Positions 1-8,170 are shown, counted from the first letter of the stretch. The stretch: DNA of 34,342 nucleotides from Planctomycetota bacterium (GCA_012719085.1 JAAYBA010000021.1:1-34342); one strand, 5' to 3'. Notes: generated by a model not told the origin, from the sequence alone. Numbers and translations: made by a program.

Positions 1-3
1 AAG

Positions 4-78
4 GGTGAAAGACGGGATTCGAACCCGCGACCCCCAGAACCACAATCTGGTGCTCTAACCAGCTGAGCTACTCTCACC
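4..78 (-). tRNA. tRNA-His (GTG anticodon)
   Basis: On the minus strand the sequence folds as a cloverleaf. The acceptor arms GTGAGAG (71-77) and CTTTCAC (5-11) pair with one G-T. The anticodon arm is CCAGA-TTGTGGT-TCTGG with anticodon GTG, and the T arm is GCGGG-TTCGAAT-CCCGT with one G-T pair. An extra G precedes the acceptor stem and faces C at the discriminator position, the G-1:C73 identity pair that is specific to tRNA-His. CCA is not encoded; the DNA continues CTT. Transcription probably starts at the strong promoter at 119-146. Confidence 0.95.
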
Positions 79-80
79 AC

Positions 81-117
81 AAAAACAAGGTGCGCCGAGG
101 AATCCCGACGCACCTTG
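81..117 (-). terminator. Rho-independent terminator of ppdK
   Basis: A perfect 9-bp stem (86-94 with 109-117; CAAGGTGCG on the minus strand) has a 14-nt loop and is followed on the minus strand by five T residues (85-81). It lies 37 bp past the ppdK stop codon and ends two bases before the tRNA-His gene. The -10 box of the tRNA promoter abuts the hairpin on its upstream side. Confidence 0.85.
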
Positions 118-118
118 C

Positions 119-146
119 ATTGTACCGCCGAGACGGTGTCTGTCAA
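119..146 (-). promoter_or_regulatory. sigma70-like promoter for tRNA-His
   Basis: A minus-strand TTGACA (141-146) is followed after 16 bp by TACAAT (119-124): 6/6 and 5/6 matches to the -35 and -10 consensus. It lies just after the ppdK stop codon (154-156). The predicted start, near 112, falls inside the upstream arm of the ppdK terminator hairpin, so a tRNA transcript would lack part of that stem. Confidence 0.7.
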
Positions 147-153
147 TACCGTC

Positions 154-2865
154 TTACTTGTTTCTGACCGCTGCCTGGGCCGCCGCGAGCCGGGCGATCG
201 GCACGCGGAACGGTGAGCAGGACACGTAGTTCATGCCCACCCGGTGGCAGAAGTCGATGCTGCTGGGCTCGCCGCCGTGCTCGCCGCAGATCCCGACTTT
301 CAGGTTCTTGCGGGTCTTGCGGCCGAGCTTGGTGCCCATCTCGACGAGTTTGCCGACGCCCGTCTGATCCAGCTTCTGGAACGGATCATCGCTATAGATA
401 CCCTTGCGGACGTACTCGCCGAGGAACTTACCGGCATCGTCGCGGGAGAAGCCCATCGTCATCTGCGTCAGGTCGTTGGTCCCGAAGCTGAAGAACTGGG
501 CCTCCGTGGCGATGTCGTCAGCCGTCAGGGCGGCCCGCGGCACCTCGATCATCGTGCCGACCATGTAGGGGATCTTCGCCTTGCGCTCTTTGAAGACCGC
601 GTTGATTTCATCGACGATATCGTCCTTGACGATCTTCAGCTCGGCTACGGTGCCGACCAGCGGGATCATGATCTCGGGCAACACCTTCTTGCCCTTCTTT
701 TTCACGTTCAGAGCCGCCTCGATGATGGCGCGGCCCTGCATCCGGGCGATCGCCGGGTAGGTGATCGACAGACGGCAGCCACGATGGCCCAGCATCGGGT
801 TGAACTCGTGCAACGAAGAGACCTTCTCCTGCACCACCTTTGGCTTGACGCCCAGCCGACGGGCCATCTCGGCCTGGCTGGCGGCGTCCTGCGGCAGGAA
901 CTCGTGCAGCGGCGGGTCCAGCAAGCGAACCGTCACGGGCAACCCCGCCATCGCGGTGAAGATGCCCTCGAAATCGCCCCGTTGCAGTGGAAGCAGCGCC
1001 TTCAGAGCGCCTTCGAACTGCTTCTTGGCGACGCCGTACTCTTTGTCCATCGCCTTCTTGGCCTTGTCGTTCTCCGCCGTCTCGACAGCCCGCAGATACG
1101 CCGCGTAATCGTCGGCAGCCAGGATCATCTGCCGCACCGGCCAGATGCGATCGCCCTCGAAGAACATGTGCTCGGTTCGCGTCAGGCCGATGCCCTCGGC
1201 GCCGAAATCGCGGGCCCGCCGGGCGTCAGCCGGCGTGTCGGCGTTGGTGCGGATGCCCAGGGTGCGAATCTGATCGCACATCTTCATGAACTTGCCGAAA
1301 TCGCCGCTGAGCGAGGCCGACACCGTTGCCAACTGGCCGCTCATGACCTCGCCCTTGGAGCCGTCGAGGCTGATCCAGTCGCCTTCTTTCAGGGTGACCC
1401 TTCCGACGCTCAGTTTCCTGGCGGTGTAATCGATGTTCAGGTTGCTGACGCCGGCGACACAGCATTTGCCCATTCCGCGCGCCACCACGGCTGCGTGGCT
1501 GGTCATACCGCCGAACGCGGTCAGGATGCCCTGAGCCGCATCCATGCCGCCGATGTCTTCCGGACTGGTTTCCTTCCGGACCAGAATGACCTTCTTGCCC
1601 TTGTCGCGCCACTGTTCGGCCACCTCGGCAGTGAAGACGATCTGGCCGACCGCCGCACCGGGCGATGCCGGCAGACCCTTCGCAATGACATCCCGCTTGG
1701 CCTTCGGATCGAATTGCGGGTGCAGCAACTGATCCAGTTGATCGGGCGTGACGCGCGTCACGGCGTCCTTCTTGGGGATCAGCCGCTCGTTGACCATATC
1801 CACGGCGATCTTCACGGCTGCCGGCGCCGTGCGCTTGCCGGTACGCGTCTGAAGGATATAGAGCTTCTTTTCCTGGATGGTAAACTCCATGTCCTGCATG
1901 TCTTTGTAGTGCTTCTCCAGACGCGTCATCAGCCGGGTCAGATCGGTATATGCCTTCGGCATGACCTTGCTGAGCTTGGTCAGTTCGATGGGTGTACGGA
2001 TGCCGGCCACCACGTCCTCGCCCTGGGCGTTCATGAGGAACTCGCCGTAGAATTCCTTCTGGCCCGTGCTGGGATTGCGAGTGAAGCAAACGCCCGTGCC
2101 GCAGTCGTCGCCCATGTTGCCGAAGACCATCGCCTGGACGTTGACCGCGGTGCCCAGCAGCCCGGTGATGTTGTTCAACTCACGATAGCGGACGGCGCGA
2201 GCGCCGTTCCACGAACCGAACACGGCGTTGATCGCGTGGGTCAACTGGACCTTCCCGTCCTGCGGAAACATCTCGCCGACGTGTTGCTTGTAGACCTTCT
2301 TGTATTCCTCGACGACGCCGTGCAGTTGCTCGGCGTTCAGGTCGCTGTCCACTTTCACGCCGGCCTTCTTCTTGGCCGCATGAATCTTCTCTTCGAAGTA
2401 ATCATGGTGGCAGCCGATCACCACGTCGCCGAACATGTCAATGAACCGACGATAGATGTCGTAGGCGAAACGGGCGTTGCCGGTCTTCCTGATAATGCCT
2501 TCCACGACCTCGTCGTTCAGACCGAGGTTCAGGACCGTATCCATCATGCCGGGCATCGAGGAGGCCGCACCGCTTCGAACGCTGACCAGCAGCGGACGCT
2601 CCGGGTCGCCCAAACGCATCCCCATCGCCCTCTCGAGCTTGGCCAGGTTCGCCGCAACTTCCTCGGCCAACCCCTTCGGCCACTTGCCACTGGACTTGTA
2701 GTATTCTCCGCACACCTTCGTGGCGATCGTGAAACCCGGAGGCACAGGCACGCCCAGGTTGGTCATTTCGGCGAGATTGGCGCCTTTGCCCCCCAAGAGT
2801 TCTTTCATCTTGGCATTGCCTTCAGCCTTTCCGTTGCCGAAGAAATACACCCGTTTTTCTGCCAT
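154..2865 (-). CDS. ppdK: Pyruvate, phosphate dikinase
   Basis: PPDK interconverts pyruvate, ATP and phosphate with PEP, AMP and PPi in the cytoplasm, working in glycolysis or gluconeogenesis. The 903-residue product has the family layout. The N-terminal nucleotide-binding part starts near GGKGANLAEM (26-35). The central phospho-histidine domain has GGMTSHAAVVARGMGK with catalytic His457. The C-terminal PEP/pyruvate barrel has EVPRAA, FGTNDLTQ and the catalytic Cys860 in GICGEHGGEPS. The open frame extends further upstream, but the ATG at 2865 is chosen because AAGGAG stands 9 nt before it and family similarity begins with MAEKRVYFFG. The 82 upstream codons look unrelated to any PPDK and lie across the likely promoter. 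The gene seems monocistronic, with its own promoter (2987-3015) and terminator (81-117). Confidence 0.97.
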   Translation of the reverse strand: MAEKRVYFFGNGKAEGNAKMKELLGGKGANLAEMTNLGVPVPPGFTIATKVCGEYYKSSGKWPKGLAEEVAANLAKLERAMGMRLGDPERPLLVSVRSGAASSMPGMMDTVLNLGLNDEVVEGIIRKTGNARFAYDIYRRFIDMFGDVVIGCHHDYFEEKIHAAKKKAGVKVDSDLNAEQLHGVVEEYKKVYKQHVGEMFPQDGKVQLTHAINAVFGSWNGARAVRYRELNNITGLLGTAVNVQAMVFGNMGDDCGTGVCFTRNPSTGQKEFYGEFLMNAQGEDVVAGIRTPIELTKLSKVMPKAYTDLTRLMTRLEKHYKDMQDMEFTIQEKKLYILQTRTGKRTAPAAVKIAVDMVNERLIPKKDAVTRVTPDQLDQLLHPQFDPKAKRDVIAKGLPASPGAAVGQIVFTAEVAEQWRDKGKKVILVRKETSPEDIGGMDAAQGILTAFGGMTSHAAVVARGMGKCCVAGVSNLNIDYTARKLSVGRVTLKEGDWISLDGSKGEVMSGQLATVSASLSGDFGKFMKMCDQIRTLGIRTNADTPADARRARDFGAEGIGLTRTEHMFFEGDRIWPVRQMILAADDYAAYLRAVETAENDKAKKAMDKEYGVAKKQFEGALKALLPLQRGDFEGIFTAMAGLPVTVRLLDPPLHEFLPQDAASQAEMARRLGVKPKVVQEKVSSLHEFNPMLGHRGCRLSITYPAIARMQGRAIIEAALNVKKKGKKVLPEIMIPLVGTVAELKIVKDDIVDEINAVFKERKAKIPYMVGTMIEVPRAALTADDIATEAQFFSFGTNDLTQMTMGFSRDDAGKFLGEYVRKGIYSDDPFQKLDQTGVGKLVEMGTKLGRKTRKNLKVGICGEHGGEPSSIDFCHRVGMNYVSCSPFRVPIARLAAAQAAVRNK

Positions 2866-2986
2866 GCTTGCTTTCTCCTTCTTGCTCGTGTTGTCTGTTC
2901 GAGAGCACTTTCGTTTCCGGATTGGCTCCGCCGATTTCCCCCTTGCTGCGGCACATCGTCTTCTGCCGTGCAGACAAAGGCCCGTC

Positions 2987-3015
2987 AATCTATCGCACCC
3001 CGCCGATGTTGTCAA
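2987..3015 (-). promoter_or_regulatory. sigma70-like promoter for ppdK
   Basis: TTGACA (3010-3015, minus strand) and TAGATT (2987-2992) are separated by 17 bp, matching consensus at 6/6 and 4/6. The inferred 5' UTR is about 115 nt to the ATG at 2865. The 300-bp gap between tatC and ppdK shows no other clear element. Confidence 0.55.
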
Positions 3016-3165
3016 CGAGGAAAAGTGGATTTTTGCCTTCGGCTTCTTCCGTGTCGCACGGCGACGGCAGGGGTTCGGTTCCGGCCGTTGCGTCAGGTCC
3101 ATCCGCTGCATGTGGATGAGAGGGCCCCAGAATCCAGGAATGGCACACGCCTTGGAGGGGGGAAA

Positions 3166-4164
3166 TCATGCCGTATCTTGCGTGTCGTGGCTCTTGTTCT
3201 CGGCCTTCTTGAGCGACATGTGCGCCAGCAGCATTCCCAATTCATAGAGGGCGTACAAGGGCACGGCCAGCGTGATCTGCGAAATCACGTCCGGCGGCGT
3301 AACGACCGCGGAGATAACGACCGTGCCAAGGACGACGTACTTGCGGACGCTGCGGAGCGTCTCCAGCGGCACCAGACCCGTCCGCACAAGAATGAAGATC
3401 GCGATCGGCGTCTGGAAGGCCAGCCCGAATACCAGCATGAGCACCGTCACAAAGGAGATGTACTTCTCCAGGGTCCAGTTGGCCGCCACCCCGACGATAT
3501 CGCCGAACACCAGGAAGAACTTCAGCGATAGCGGCGCAACAATGAACAGGAAGAATAGTGCCCCGGCAATGAAGAGGCCCGCGGAGAACGGGACCGCCTG
3601 ACGCACGTAACGCTGTTCGTGCTCGTAGAGTCCGGCGGCGACGAACATCCAGAGTTGGTAGAACACCCACGGGCAGGTCAGGATCAGGCCGGAGATCAGA
3701 GCGATCTTCATGTATGCCGTAAAGGCCTCCGGGATGCCCAGCACCTTCAGACGCGCATCGCGTGGGAGGTCTTTGTCCCCGGCGCCGCCGTACATCTGCT
3801 CCGTCCAGGTCTGGACGGCGTTGACCGAAACCTCCCGGATGAACCGGACGCGGTCCGGATCGATCGCCGGTGCGTTCGGGTCCGTCGCCAGGCGTTCCGT
3901 CAGGTCCGTGAAGAACACGTTGAGAAAGGCGAGGGTTTCCGATTGCACGCGCGGCAGTTCCGTCTTTTCGATCCGCTCACGCATCGCAATCTTGTAAGGT
4001 TTCTCGATGAACCGCAGAACGAAGGTGCCGAAGATCAGGGCCACGATGGAACCGACCGCCAGCCCCAGGATCGCCAGGATCAGTCGCGCGCGCAGCTCTT
4101 CGAGATGATCGCCTAAACTCATCGTGCAGCTTAGGGGATCCTGCTTCTTCATGGTATCGCCCAT
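3166..4164 (-). CDS. tatC: Sec-independent protein translocase subunit TatC, with long first periplasmic loop
   Basis: TatC is the polytopic inner-membrane receptor that binds twin-arginine signal peptides. The N-terminus has the family pattern SLGDHLEELRARL followed by the first membrane helix (about residues 28-50). Later helices include SGLILTCPWVFYQLWMFV, then the conserved YEHEQRY loop. At 332 residues it is about 80 longer than the common ~250. The extra length sits between helix 1 and helix 2 (about residues 60-135), in the first periplasmic loop, and is hydrophilic and charged. tatA is 38 bp upstream on the same strand. Two twin-arginine proteins are encoded in this window (sulfatase at 9270-10739 and enolase-family protein at 12913-14244), plausible clients. 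No strong ribosome binding site marks the start; Met5 is an alternative. Confidence 0.95.
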   Translation of the reverse strand: MGDTMKKQDPLSCTMSLGDHLEELRARLILAILGLAVGSIVALIFGTFVLRFIEKPYKIAMRERIEKTELPRVQSETLAFLNVFFTDLTERLATDPNAPAIDPDRVRFIREVSVNAVQTWTEQMYGGAGDKDLPRDARLKVLGIPEAFTAYMKIALISGLILTCPWVFYQLWMFVAAGLYEHEQRYVRQAVPFSAGLFIAGALFFLFIVAPLSLKFFLVFGDIVGVAANWTLEKYISFVTVLMLVFGLAFQTPIAIFILVRTGLVPLETLRSVRKYVVLGTVVISAVVTPPDVISQITLAVPLYALYELGMLLAHMSLKKAENKSHDTQDTA

Positions 4165-4202
4165 CTCGGTCGACAGCGGAGGGGTTCCCCGTCCGAAGGG
4201 GG

Positions 4203-4472
4203 TCAGCTTTTCAGATCGGGGTCGTCAATGCCCGAAGCGTCTTTCGCGTCCTTCACGACGTCGTCTTTGACCTTGCGGACGTCGTCGACCAGTTCATCGG
4301 AGGACTCCTTCGCTTCGTTGATCCCCTTCTTGAATTCGGTGAGGCTCTTGCCGACACTGCGGGCGATCTCTGGCAGGCGTCTGCCGAAGATCAGAAGTGC
4401 AACGATGAGAATGACCAGCCACTCCCAGTGGCCGGGCATCCACGCCAGGACATGCTGCGTCGAATCGATCAT
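4203..4472 (-). CDS. tatA: Twin-arginine translocase subunit TatA/TatB
   Basis: This is a small pore-forming subunit of the Tat pathway. One membrane helix (about residues 17-33, [19 protein letters not shown]) is followed by the hinge [13 protein letters not shown], an amphipathic helix with FKKG, and a charged lysine/aspartate-rich tail. The FG and FKKG pattern is closer to TatA than to TatB. The start at 4472 is preferred over the ATG two codons upstream, because AGGAG directly abuts that first ATG, while it sits 6 nt from the second. The product is then 89 residues. It forms a two-gene unit with tatC, upstream by 38 bp. No separate tatB is seen. Confidence 0.93.
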   Translation of the reverse strand: MIDSTQHVLAWMPGHWEWLVILIVALLIFGRRLPEIARSVGKSLTEFKKGINEAKESSDELVDDVRKVKDDVVKDAKDASGIDDPDLKS

Positions 4473-4926
4473 GGTCATCTCCTAAGTGCCTTGCTGCGTG
4501 CTCCCGTGCAAAATGGGGCATAGCATCCTGATGTCAACTCCTGGTAATTTTTGCCCTCCGCAGCATTCGGTACTTCGCGTACCTAGGGGAGGCGACAGCG
4601 CCATGGTGTTACTGTACCGGCATGCCAAGACCGCGTCAACGGAAATATACGCCGGCTTGCGACACGGGTTCTGGTTGCCGCATTGCGTTCAAACGGCAGT
4701 ATACCTTTCCGCGAGGATGTCCGAGTCTGCCGCCAGCCATATCGGACCTGCCGGTGGGTGCGGTCTATGCCGCGCCATGTCGCCTGTGTGTAGCCTAAGA
4801 ACTGCCGTAAGATGCTATATAACAATCCTTTATGTGCATATTGGTGATTTTCTTCTTGCCATGGAGCATCCGTTTCGGCTATAATACAAACGTCGAAGTT
4901 GATGGAAACTTGGGGGGCAGAAACGA
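4473..4926. other. Intergenic region with no supported gene
   Basis: About 450 bp lie between tatA and the putative small ORF. Open frames on both strands here (4486-4884 plus, 4583-4825 minus) give arginine- or cysteine-rich products without recognisable domains. A minus-strand TTGACA at 4532-4537, about 60 bp before tatA, could be its -35 box, but the -10 at 16 bp spacing (CATTTT, 4510-4515) is poor. The stretch 4811-4860 is markedly AT-rich and precedes the plus-strand promoter at 4856-4885. Confidence 0.5.
4856..4885 (+). promoter_or_regulatory. sigma70-like promoter pointing toward a small ORF and antisense to folP
   Basis: TTGCCA (4856-4861) and a perfect TATAAT (4880-4885) are separated by 18 bp. 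It lies downstream of an AT-rich stretch. Transcription would begin near 4892 and run through the 32-codon ORF into the 3' end of folP in the antisense direction. Confidence 0.5.
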
Positions 4927-5025
4927 ATGATGAACAGCTTCTATTACGAAACTTGGCTGCCGTTTGTCATCAGCAAGAGACGCATCCTCGTTCTGGCCAT
5001 TGCCAGCTATCTTGCTCTGTGCTGA
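4927..5025 (+). CDS. Putative 32-residue hydrophobic microprotein
   Basis: This is not a recognised family. The ORF starts with two ATG codons (4927 and 4930), preceded by a G-run (4912-4917) about 9 nt upstream that could serve as a ribosome binding site, and it follows a promoter with a perfect TATAAT. The product begins MMNSFYYETWLPF and ends with a hydrophobic helix after two arginines (RRILVLAIASYLALC, then TGA). It could be a single-span membrane peptide, the remnant of a truncated lipoprotein or membrane gene (the end resembles a lipobox that stops at the Cys), or chance. A 15-bp near-perfect palindrome (5059-5073) follows, directly beside the folP stop codon. Confidence 0.3.
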   Translation: MMNSFYYETWLPFVISKRRILVLAIASYLALC

Positions 5026-5073
5026 ACCCGCATCTTCCCGCTGGCCGATGCGCCGGACGTCGCCATTGGCGAC

Positions 5074-5925
5074 TCAGCATTTCTGAACCGCTCGGACAAC
5101 CCTGAGCACATCCTGCATTGCCGCAACATCGTGGACCCGCACGACAGAGACCCCCGCCAGCGCACACATCGCCACCGTTGCCGCCGTGCCGAAGACGCGA
5201 TCAGCCGGGTCGGCACGACCGGTGATCGTCCCAATAAACCGCTTGCGGCTTGTGCCAACCAGTGCCCGGTAGTTCGTCGAGGCAAATTGCTCTAAATGCT
5301 TTAATAAAAGGAGATTATGTTCGAATGTCTTGCCGAACCCGATCCCTGGATCGATCCAGATTCGCTCGCTGGGGATGCCGAATGATTCAGCTCGTCTGGC
5401 CCGCGCCAGAAGGAAGTGCAGGACCTGTCCAACCACATCGTCATACGTCGGGTCGGTCTGCATCGTCGCGGGCGTTCCCTGCATGTGCATCAGAACGACC
5501 GGAACCTGTGCTGTAGCTGCCAATTCCGCCATCCCGTCATCCACCAGGGCCGTGATATCGTTGAGAATCGAGGCGCCTGCGTCCAGGGCTGCCCGCGCCA
5601 CCTCGACATGGCAGGTGTCGATGCTGATCGGAACATCGATCTGATCTGTCAACCCCTCGATCACCGGCACCACGCGACGGATTTGCTCCCCCGCCGGGAT
5701 GACAGCGGCACCGGGCCGGGTGGACTCGCCGCCGATGTCAATGATAGCCGCTCCTTGTGAGGCCATCTCTAAGCCGTGTGCAACGGCCTGGCTGACGTCG
5801 AGGAATTGGCCCCCGTCGCTGAAGGAGTCGGGCGTGACGTTCAGGACGCCCATGACCAGGCAGCCCGCCGAGAAGTCCAGACGGCCGCTGGGCCACTGGA
5901 GTACGTCGTCAGACGTCGTCTTCAC
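5074..5925 (-). CDS. folP: Dihydropteroate synthase
   Basis: DHPS condenses 6-hydroxymethyl-dihydropterin pyrophosphate with p-aminobenzoate to make dihydropteroate in folate synthesis. At 283 residues it has normal length. Family motifs run in order: MGVLNVTPDSFSDGG near residues 25-39, DIGGESTRPGA, the SIDTCH strand, LMHMQGTP, DPGIGFGKT and the C-terminal GTSRKRFIG. The start overlaps the 3' end of pdxB by 17 bp, so it is translated from the amrS-pdxB-folP message. No folK, folB or folE is nearby. A putative plus-strand transcript from 4856-4885 would cover its 3' end. Confidence 0.96.
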   Translation of the reverse strand: MKTTSDDVLQWPSGRLDFSAGCLVMGVLNVTPDSFSDGGQFLDVSQAVAHGLEMASQGAAIIDIGGESTRPGAAVIPAGEQIRRVVPVIEGLTDQIDVPISIDTCHVEVARAALDAGASILNDITALVDDGMAELAATAQVPVVLMHMQGTPATMQTDPTYDDVVGQVLHFLLARARRAESFGIPSERIWIDPGIGFGKTFEHNLLLLKHLEQFASTNYRALVGTSRKRFIGTITGRADPADRVFGTAATVAMCALAGVSVVRVHDVAAMQDVLRVVRAVQKC

Positions 5926-7078
5926 GCCGCCGTCCTTTCACCTTGAAACCGATTCCCAGAAGCTTGCGCACCAGGGCCCCTCCCGGCTCAGGCACGACGA
6001 CGGTCGTGTTGTGGAACTCCCGTCGCACCGGGTAGCCCTTTCGCAGGGCATCGAAGAACTGCCCCCTCGCCTCGGACGGCTCGCCGGCGATCCGCCTCAG
6101 GTCCCGGTCGTCCCGGACGATGGGGTAGACCTTCTCCACGGCCGATGCGATGGCCTCCTGCTCGTCGCCCACGTCATCGGGCAACTCGATCGTCGCCACG
6201 TCGGGAGCGGGCAGGAAATCGCCCACGTCGAACTTCGCCGGCAGGCCGAAGTGCTCGCAAAGGGCCTGGTAGATCATAATCAGGCCGGCGATCTTGCCGT
6301 CCAGCGAGTAGCCGGCGATGTGCGGCGAGCCCAGATCGACCGCATCAAGCAGGTCCGCGTCGATGTTCGGCTCGTTCTCCCAGACATCCAGAGCCACGGC
6401 CTTCAGTCGCCTGGCCGCGATGGCAGCCTTGAGGGCCTGCGAATCCACGACGGCGCCGCGCGAGGCGTTCACGAAGACCGCCCCCTGCTTGAGCGACGAG
6501 AAGAACCGCTCGTCCGCCAGATGATGGGTCTTGTCAGTCCCCTCCCGCGTCAGCGGCGTGTGCATCGTGATGAGGTCGCAGTCGAACACCGCCTCGATGG
6601 GCACGTATTTCGGGTCGCCCGTCCGCCGCTGGAGCGGCGGATCGTTACGTCGCACGTGCATCCCCAGCGCCTCGCACCTGGCCGCGACGCGCCCGCCGAC
6701 GTTGCCGACCCCCACCACGCCGATGGACCGGCCGTCGAGGCGGATGCCGTGCCGTCGGCCGATCTCCAGCAACGCCGCGATCACGTACTCGGCCGCCGAA
6801 GTGGCGTTGGAGCCGGGCGCCGAGGCGAAGCCGATGTGCCGCGCGTCAAGGTAGTCGAGATCGACGTGGTCGAAGCCGATCGTGGCGGTCGCAACGAACT
6901 TCACTGCGCTGCCCGACAGGAGACGCTCGTCGACGCGGGTGATGCTCCGCACAAGCAGCGCATCGGCGTCCGCGACCGCCTCCGGCGTCATCTCGCGCCC
7001 GCCCATGACCTCCACATCACCGACGGACGAAAAGCACTCGCGAACAAAAGGAATGTTCCCATCTGCGACAATCTTCAT
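5909..7078 (-). CDS. pdxB: 4-phosphoerythronate dehydrogenase
   Basis: PdxB oxidises 4-phospho-D-erythronate in the DXP-independent-start branch of pyridoxal phosphate synthesis. It belongs to the D-2-hydroxyacid dehydrogenase family. The N-terminus MKIVADGNIPFVRE, the ATIGFDHVD segment and PGSNATSAAEYV match PdxB rather than general SerA-type enzymes. The NAD-binding Rossmann motif is GVVGVGNVGGRVA, followed by VNASRGAVVD and the catalytic-acid region near SPHIAGYS. A C-terminal dimerisation extension of about 90 residues fits the usual ~380 length; the product is 389. It starts 6 bp after the amrS stop and overlaps folP by 17 bp, indicating a three-gene transcript. Confidence 0.92.
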   Translation of the reverse strand: MKIVADGNIPFVRECFSSVGDVEVMGGREMTPEAVADADALLVRSITRVDERLLSGSAVKFVATATIGFDHVDLDYLDARHIGFASAPGSNATSAAEYVIAALLEIGRRHGIRLDGRSIGVVGVGNVGGRVAARCEALGMHVRRNDPPLQRRTGDPKYVPIEAVFDCDLITMHTPLTREGTDKTHHLADERFFSSLKQGAVFVNASRGAVVDSQALKAAIAARRLKAVALDVWENEPNIDADLLDAVDLGSPHIAGYSLDGKIAGLIMIYQALCEHFGLPAKFDVGDFLPAPDVATIELPDDVGDEQEAIASAVEKVYPIVRDDRDLRRIAGEPSEARGQFFDALRKGYPVRREFHNTTVVVPEPGGALVRKLLGIGFKVKGRRREDDV

Positions 7079-7084
7079 AGGACC

Positions 7085-8119
7085 TCAAAGCTCGAAACCT
7101 GCAATCTCCGTGCCACACTGCGGGCACCTGGAGTCCTGAATCTCATTGGCGACGATGCGAAAGCCGACACGTTCGATCAGCATGCGTCCGCATCCGGGGC
7201 AGAACGTGCTCTCCGAGCGGGCGCCGGGCACGTTGCCCAGATAGACGTAGCGCAGCCCCGCCTCCCTGCCGATCCGTTCGGCCCGTTGAAGGCTCTCCAT
7301 CGGCGTCGGCTGCCCGTCGGCATACCGGTACTGGGGCTGGAACCGGCTGATGTGCCAGGGAACGTCCGGGCCGGCCTGCCGGACGAGGAAATCGGCAAGC
7401 TGCTTCAGCTCGTCCTCCGAGTCGTTCTCGCCTGGGACCAGCAGCGTCGTGACCTCGATCCAGATATCGGTCTGCCGGGCGATGGTCGCGATCGTATCCA
7501 GCACCGGCTGCAATCGGGCCTTGCACAGCCGCCGGTAGTAATCATCGGTGAATGCCTTGAGATCGACGTTGATCCCATCGAGCCAATCGGTTGCAAAATC
7601 GATGGCCTCGCGCGTCATGTACCCGTTGCTGACGAAGACGTTCACCATGCCCTTTTCCTTCGCCAGCCGGCCACAGTCGGCGCACAGTTCCATGAACACG
7701 GTCGGCTCGGTATAGGTGTAAGCAATGCTGCGGCAATCGCTGCGGAGGGCCGCCGTCACGATCTGCTCGGGCTTCACCGCCTGCCCGTCGATCTGCCCGC
7801 CGTCGACCGCCACCTGACTGATCTGCCAGTTCTGGCAGAACTCGCAGCGGAAGTTGCACCCCATCGTAGCAACCGAGAAACTCCGCGTGCCCGGCTGGAA
7901 ATGGAACAGCGGCTTCTTCTCGATGGGGTCCGGATTGGCGGCGCAGACCTTGTCGTAATTGAGCGAGTACAGGGTGCCGCCCACGTTCTGCCGCACGCAG
8001 CAATGCCCCAGCTTGCCGTCGTCGATTCGGCAGCGAAAGCCGCACAGCGTGCAGCGGACCCGCTTGCCCTCCGCAGGCTCCCACAGAACTGCCTCCTTGA
8101 GTTTGCCTTCGTTTGCCAT
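7085..8119 (-). CDS. amrS: AmmeMemoRadiSam-type radical SAM enzyme
   Basis: This is a radical S-adenosylmethionine protein of the AmmeMemoRadiSam family; the biochemical role of that family is not settled. The N-terminal domain has a cysteine cluster (C23-x2-C26-x3-C30, C40-C41), then GTLYSLNYDKV and DPIEKKPLFHF, which are typical of the family. The 4Fe-4S motif follows (CNFRCEFC; C88, C92, C95). The C-terminus ends in a zinc-ribbon-like pair CPGC and CPQC. The frame is open upstream through a TTG at 8197, but the ATG at 8119 is preferred because family similarity starts at KLKEAVLW; there is no clear ribosome binding site. The product is 345 residues. No AMMECR1 or Memo partner is in the window. 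It begins the run leading to pdxB and folP. Confidence 0.92.
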   Translation of the reverse strand: MANEGKLKEAVLWEPAEGKRVRCTLCGFRCRIDDGKLGHCCVRQNVGGTLYSLNYDKVCAANPDPIEKKPLFHFQPGTRSFSVATMGCNFRCEFCQNWQISQVAVDGGQIDGQAVKPEQIVTAALRSDCRSIAYTYTEPTVFMELCADCGRLAKEKGMVNVFVSNGYMTREAIDFATDWLDGINVDLKAFTDDYYRRLCKARLQPVLDTIATIARQTDIWIEVTTLLVPGENDSEDELKQLADFLVRQAGPDVPWHISRFQPQYRYADGQPTPMESLQRAERIGREAGLRYVYLGNVPGARSESTFCPGCGRMLIERVGFRIVANEIQDSRCPQCGTEIAGFEL

Positions 8120-8142
8120 CGCCGAATCCGGAGAAATTGCGT

Positions 8143-8170
8143 TTGCCGCCAGCCGAGCCACTATATAAAA
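8143..8170 (+). promoter_or_regulatory. Possible promoter for the SIS-domain gene
   Basis: TTGCCG (8143-8148) and TATAAA (8165-8170) are separated by 16 bp in the 151-bp gap between the divergent amrS and SIS genes. Transcription would begin about 95 bp before the ATG at 8271. The -35 is a 4/6 match, so support is modest. Confidence 0.35.

Noticed and set aside
2866-3111. N-terminal extension of PPDK by 82 codons
   Set aside because: The frame is open, but the extra residues are Arg/Lys-rich, cross the likely promoter, and a good ribosome binding site precedes the inner ATG.
244-3531. 1095-codon plus-strand frame across ppdK
   Set aside because: It is antisense to ppdK throughout and its product is His/Asp/Leu-rich without domains, as expected of a shadow frame of a GC-rich gene.
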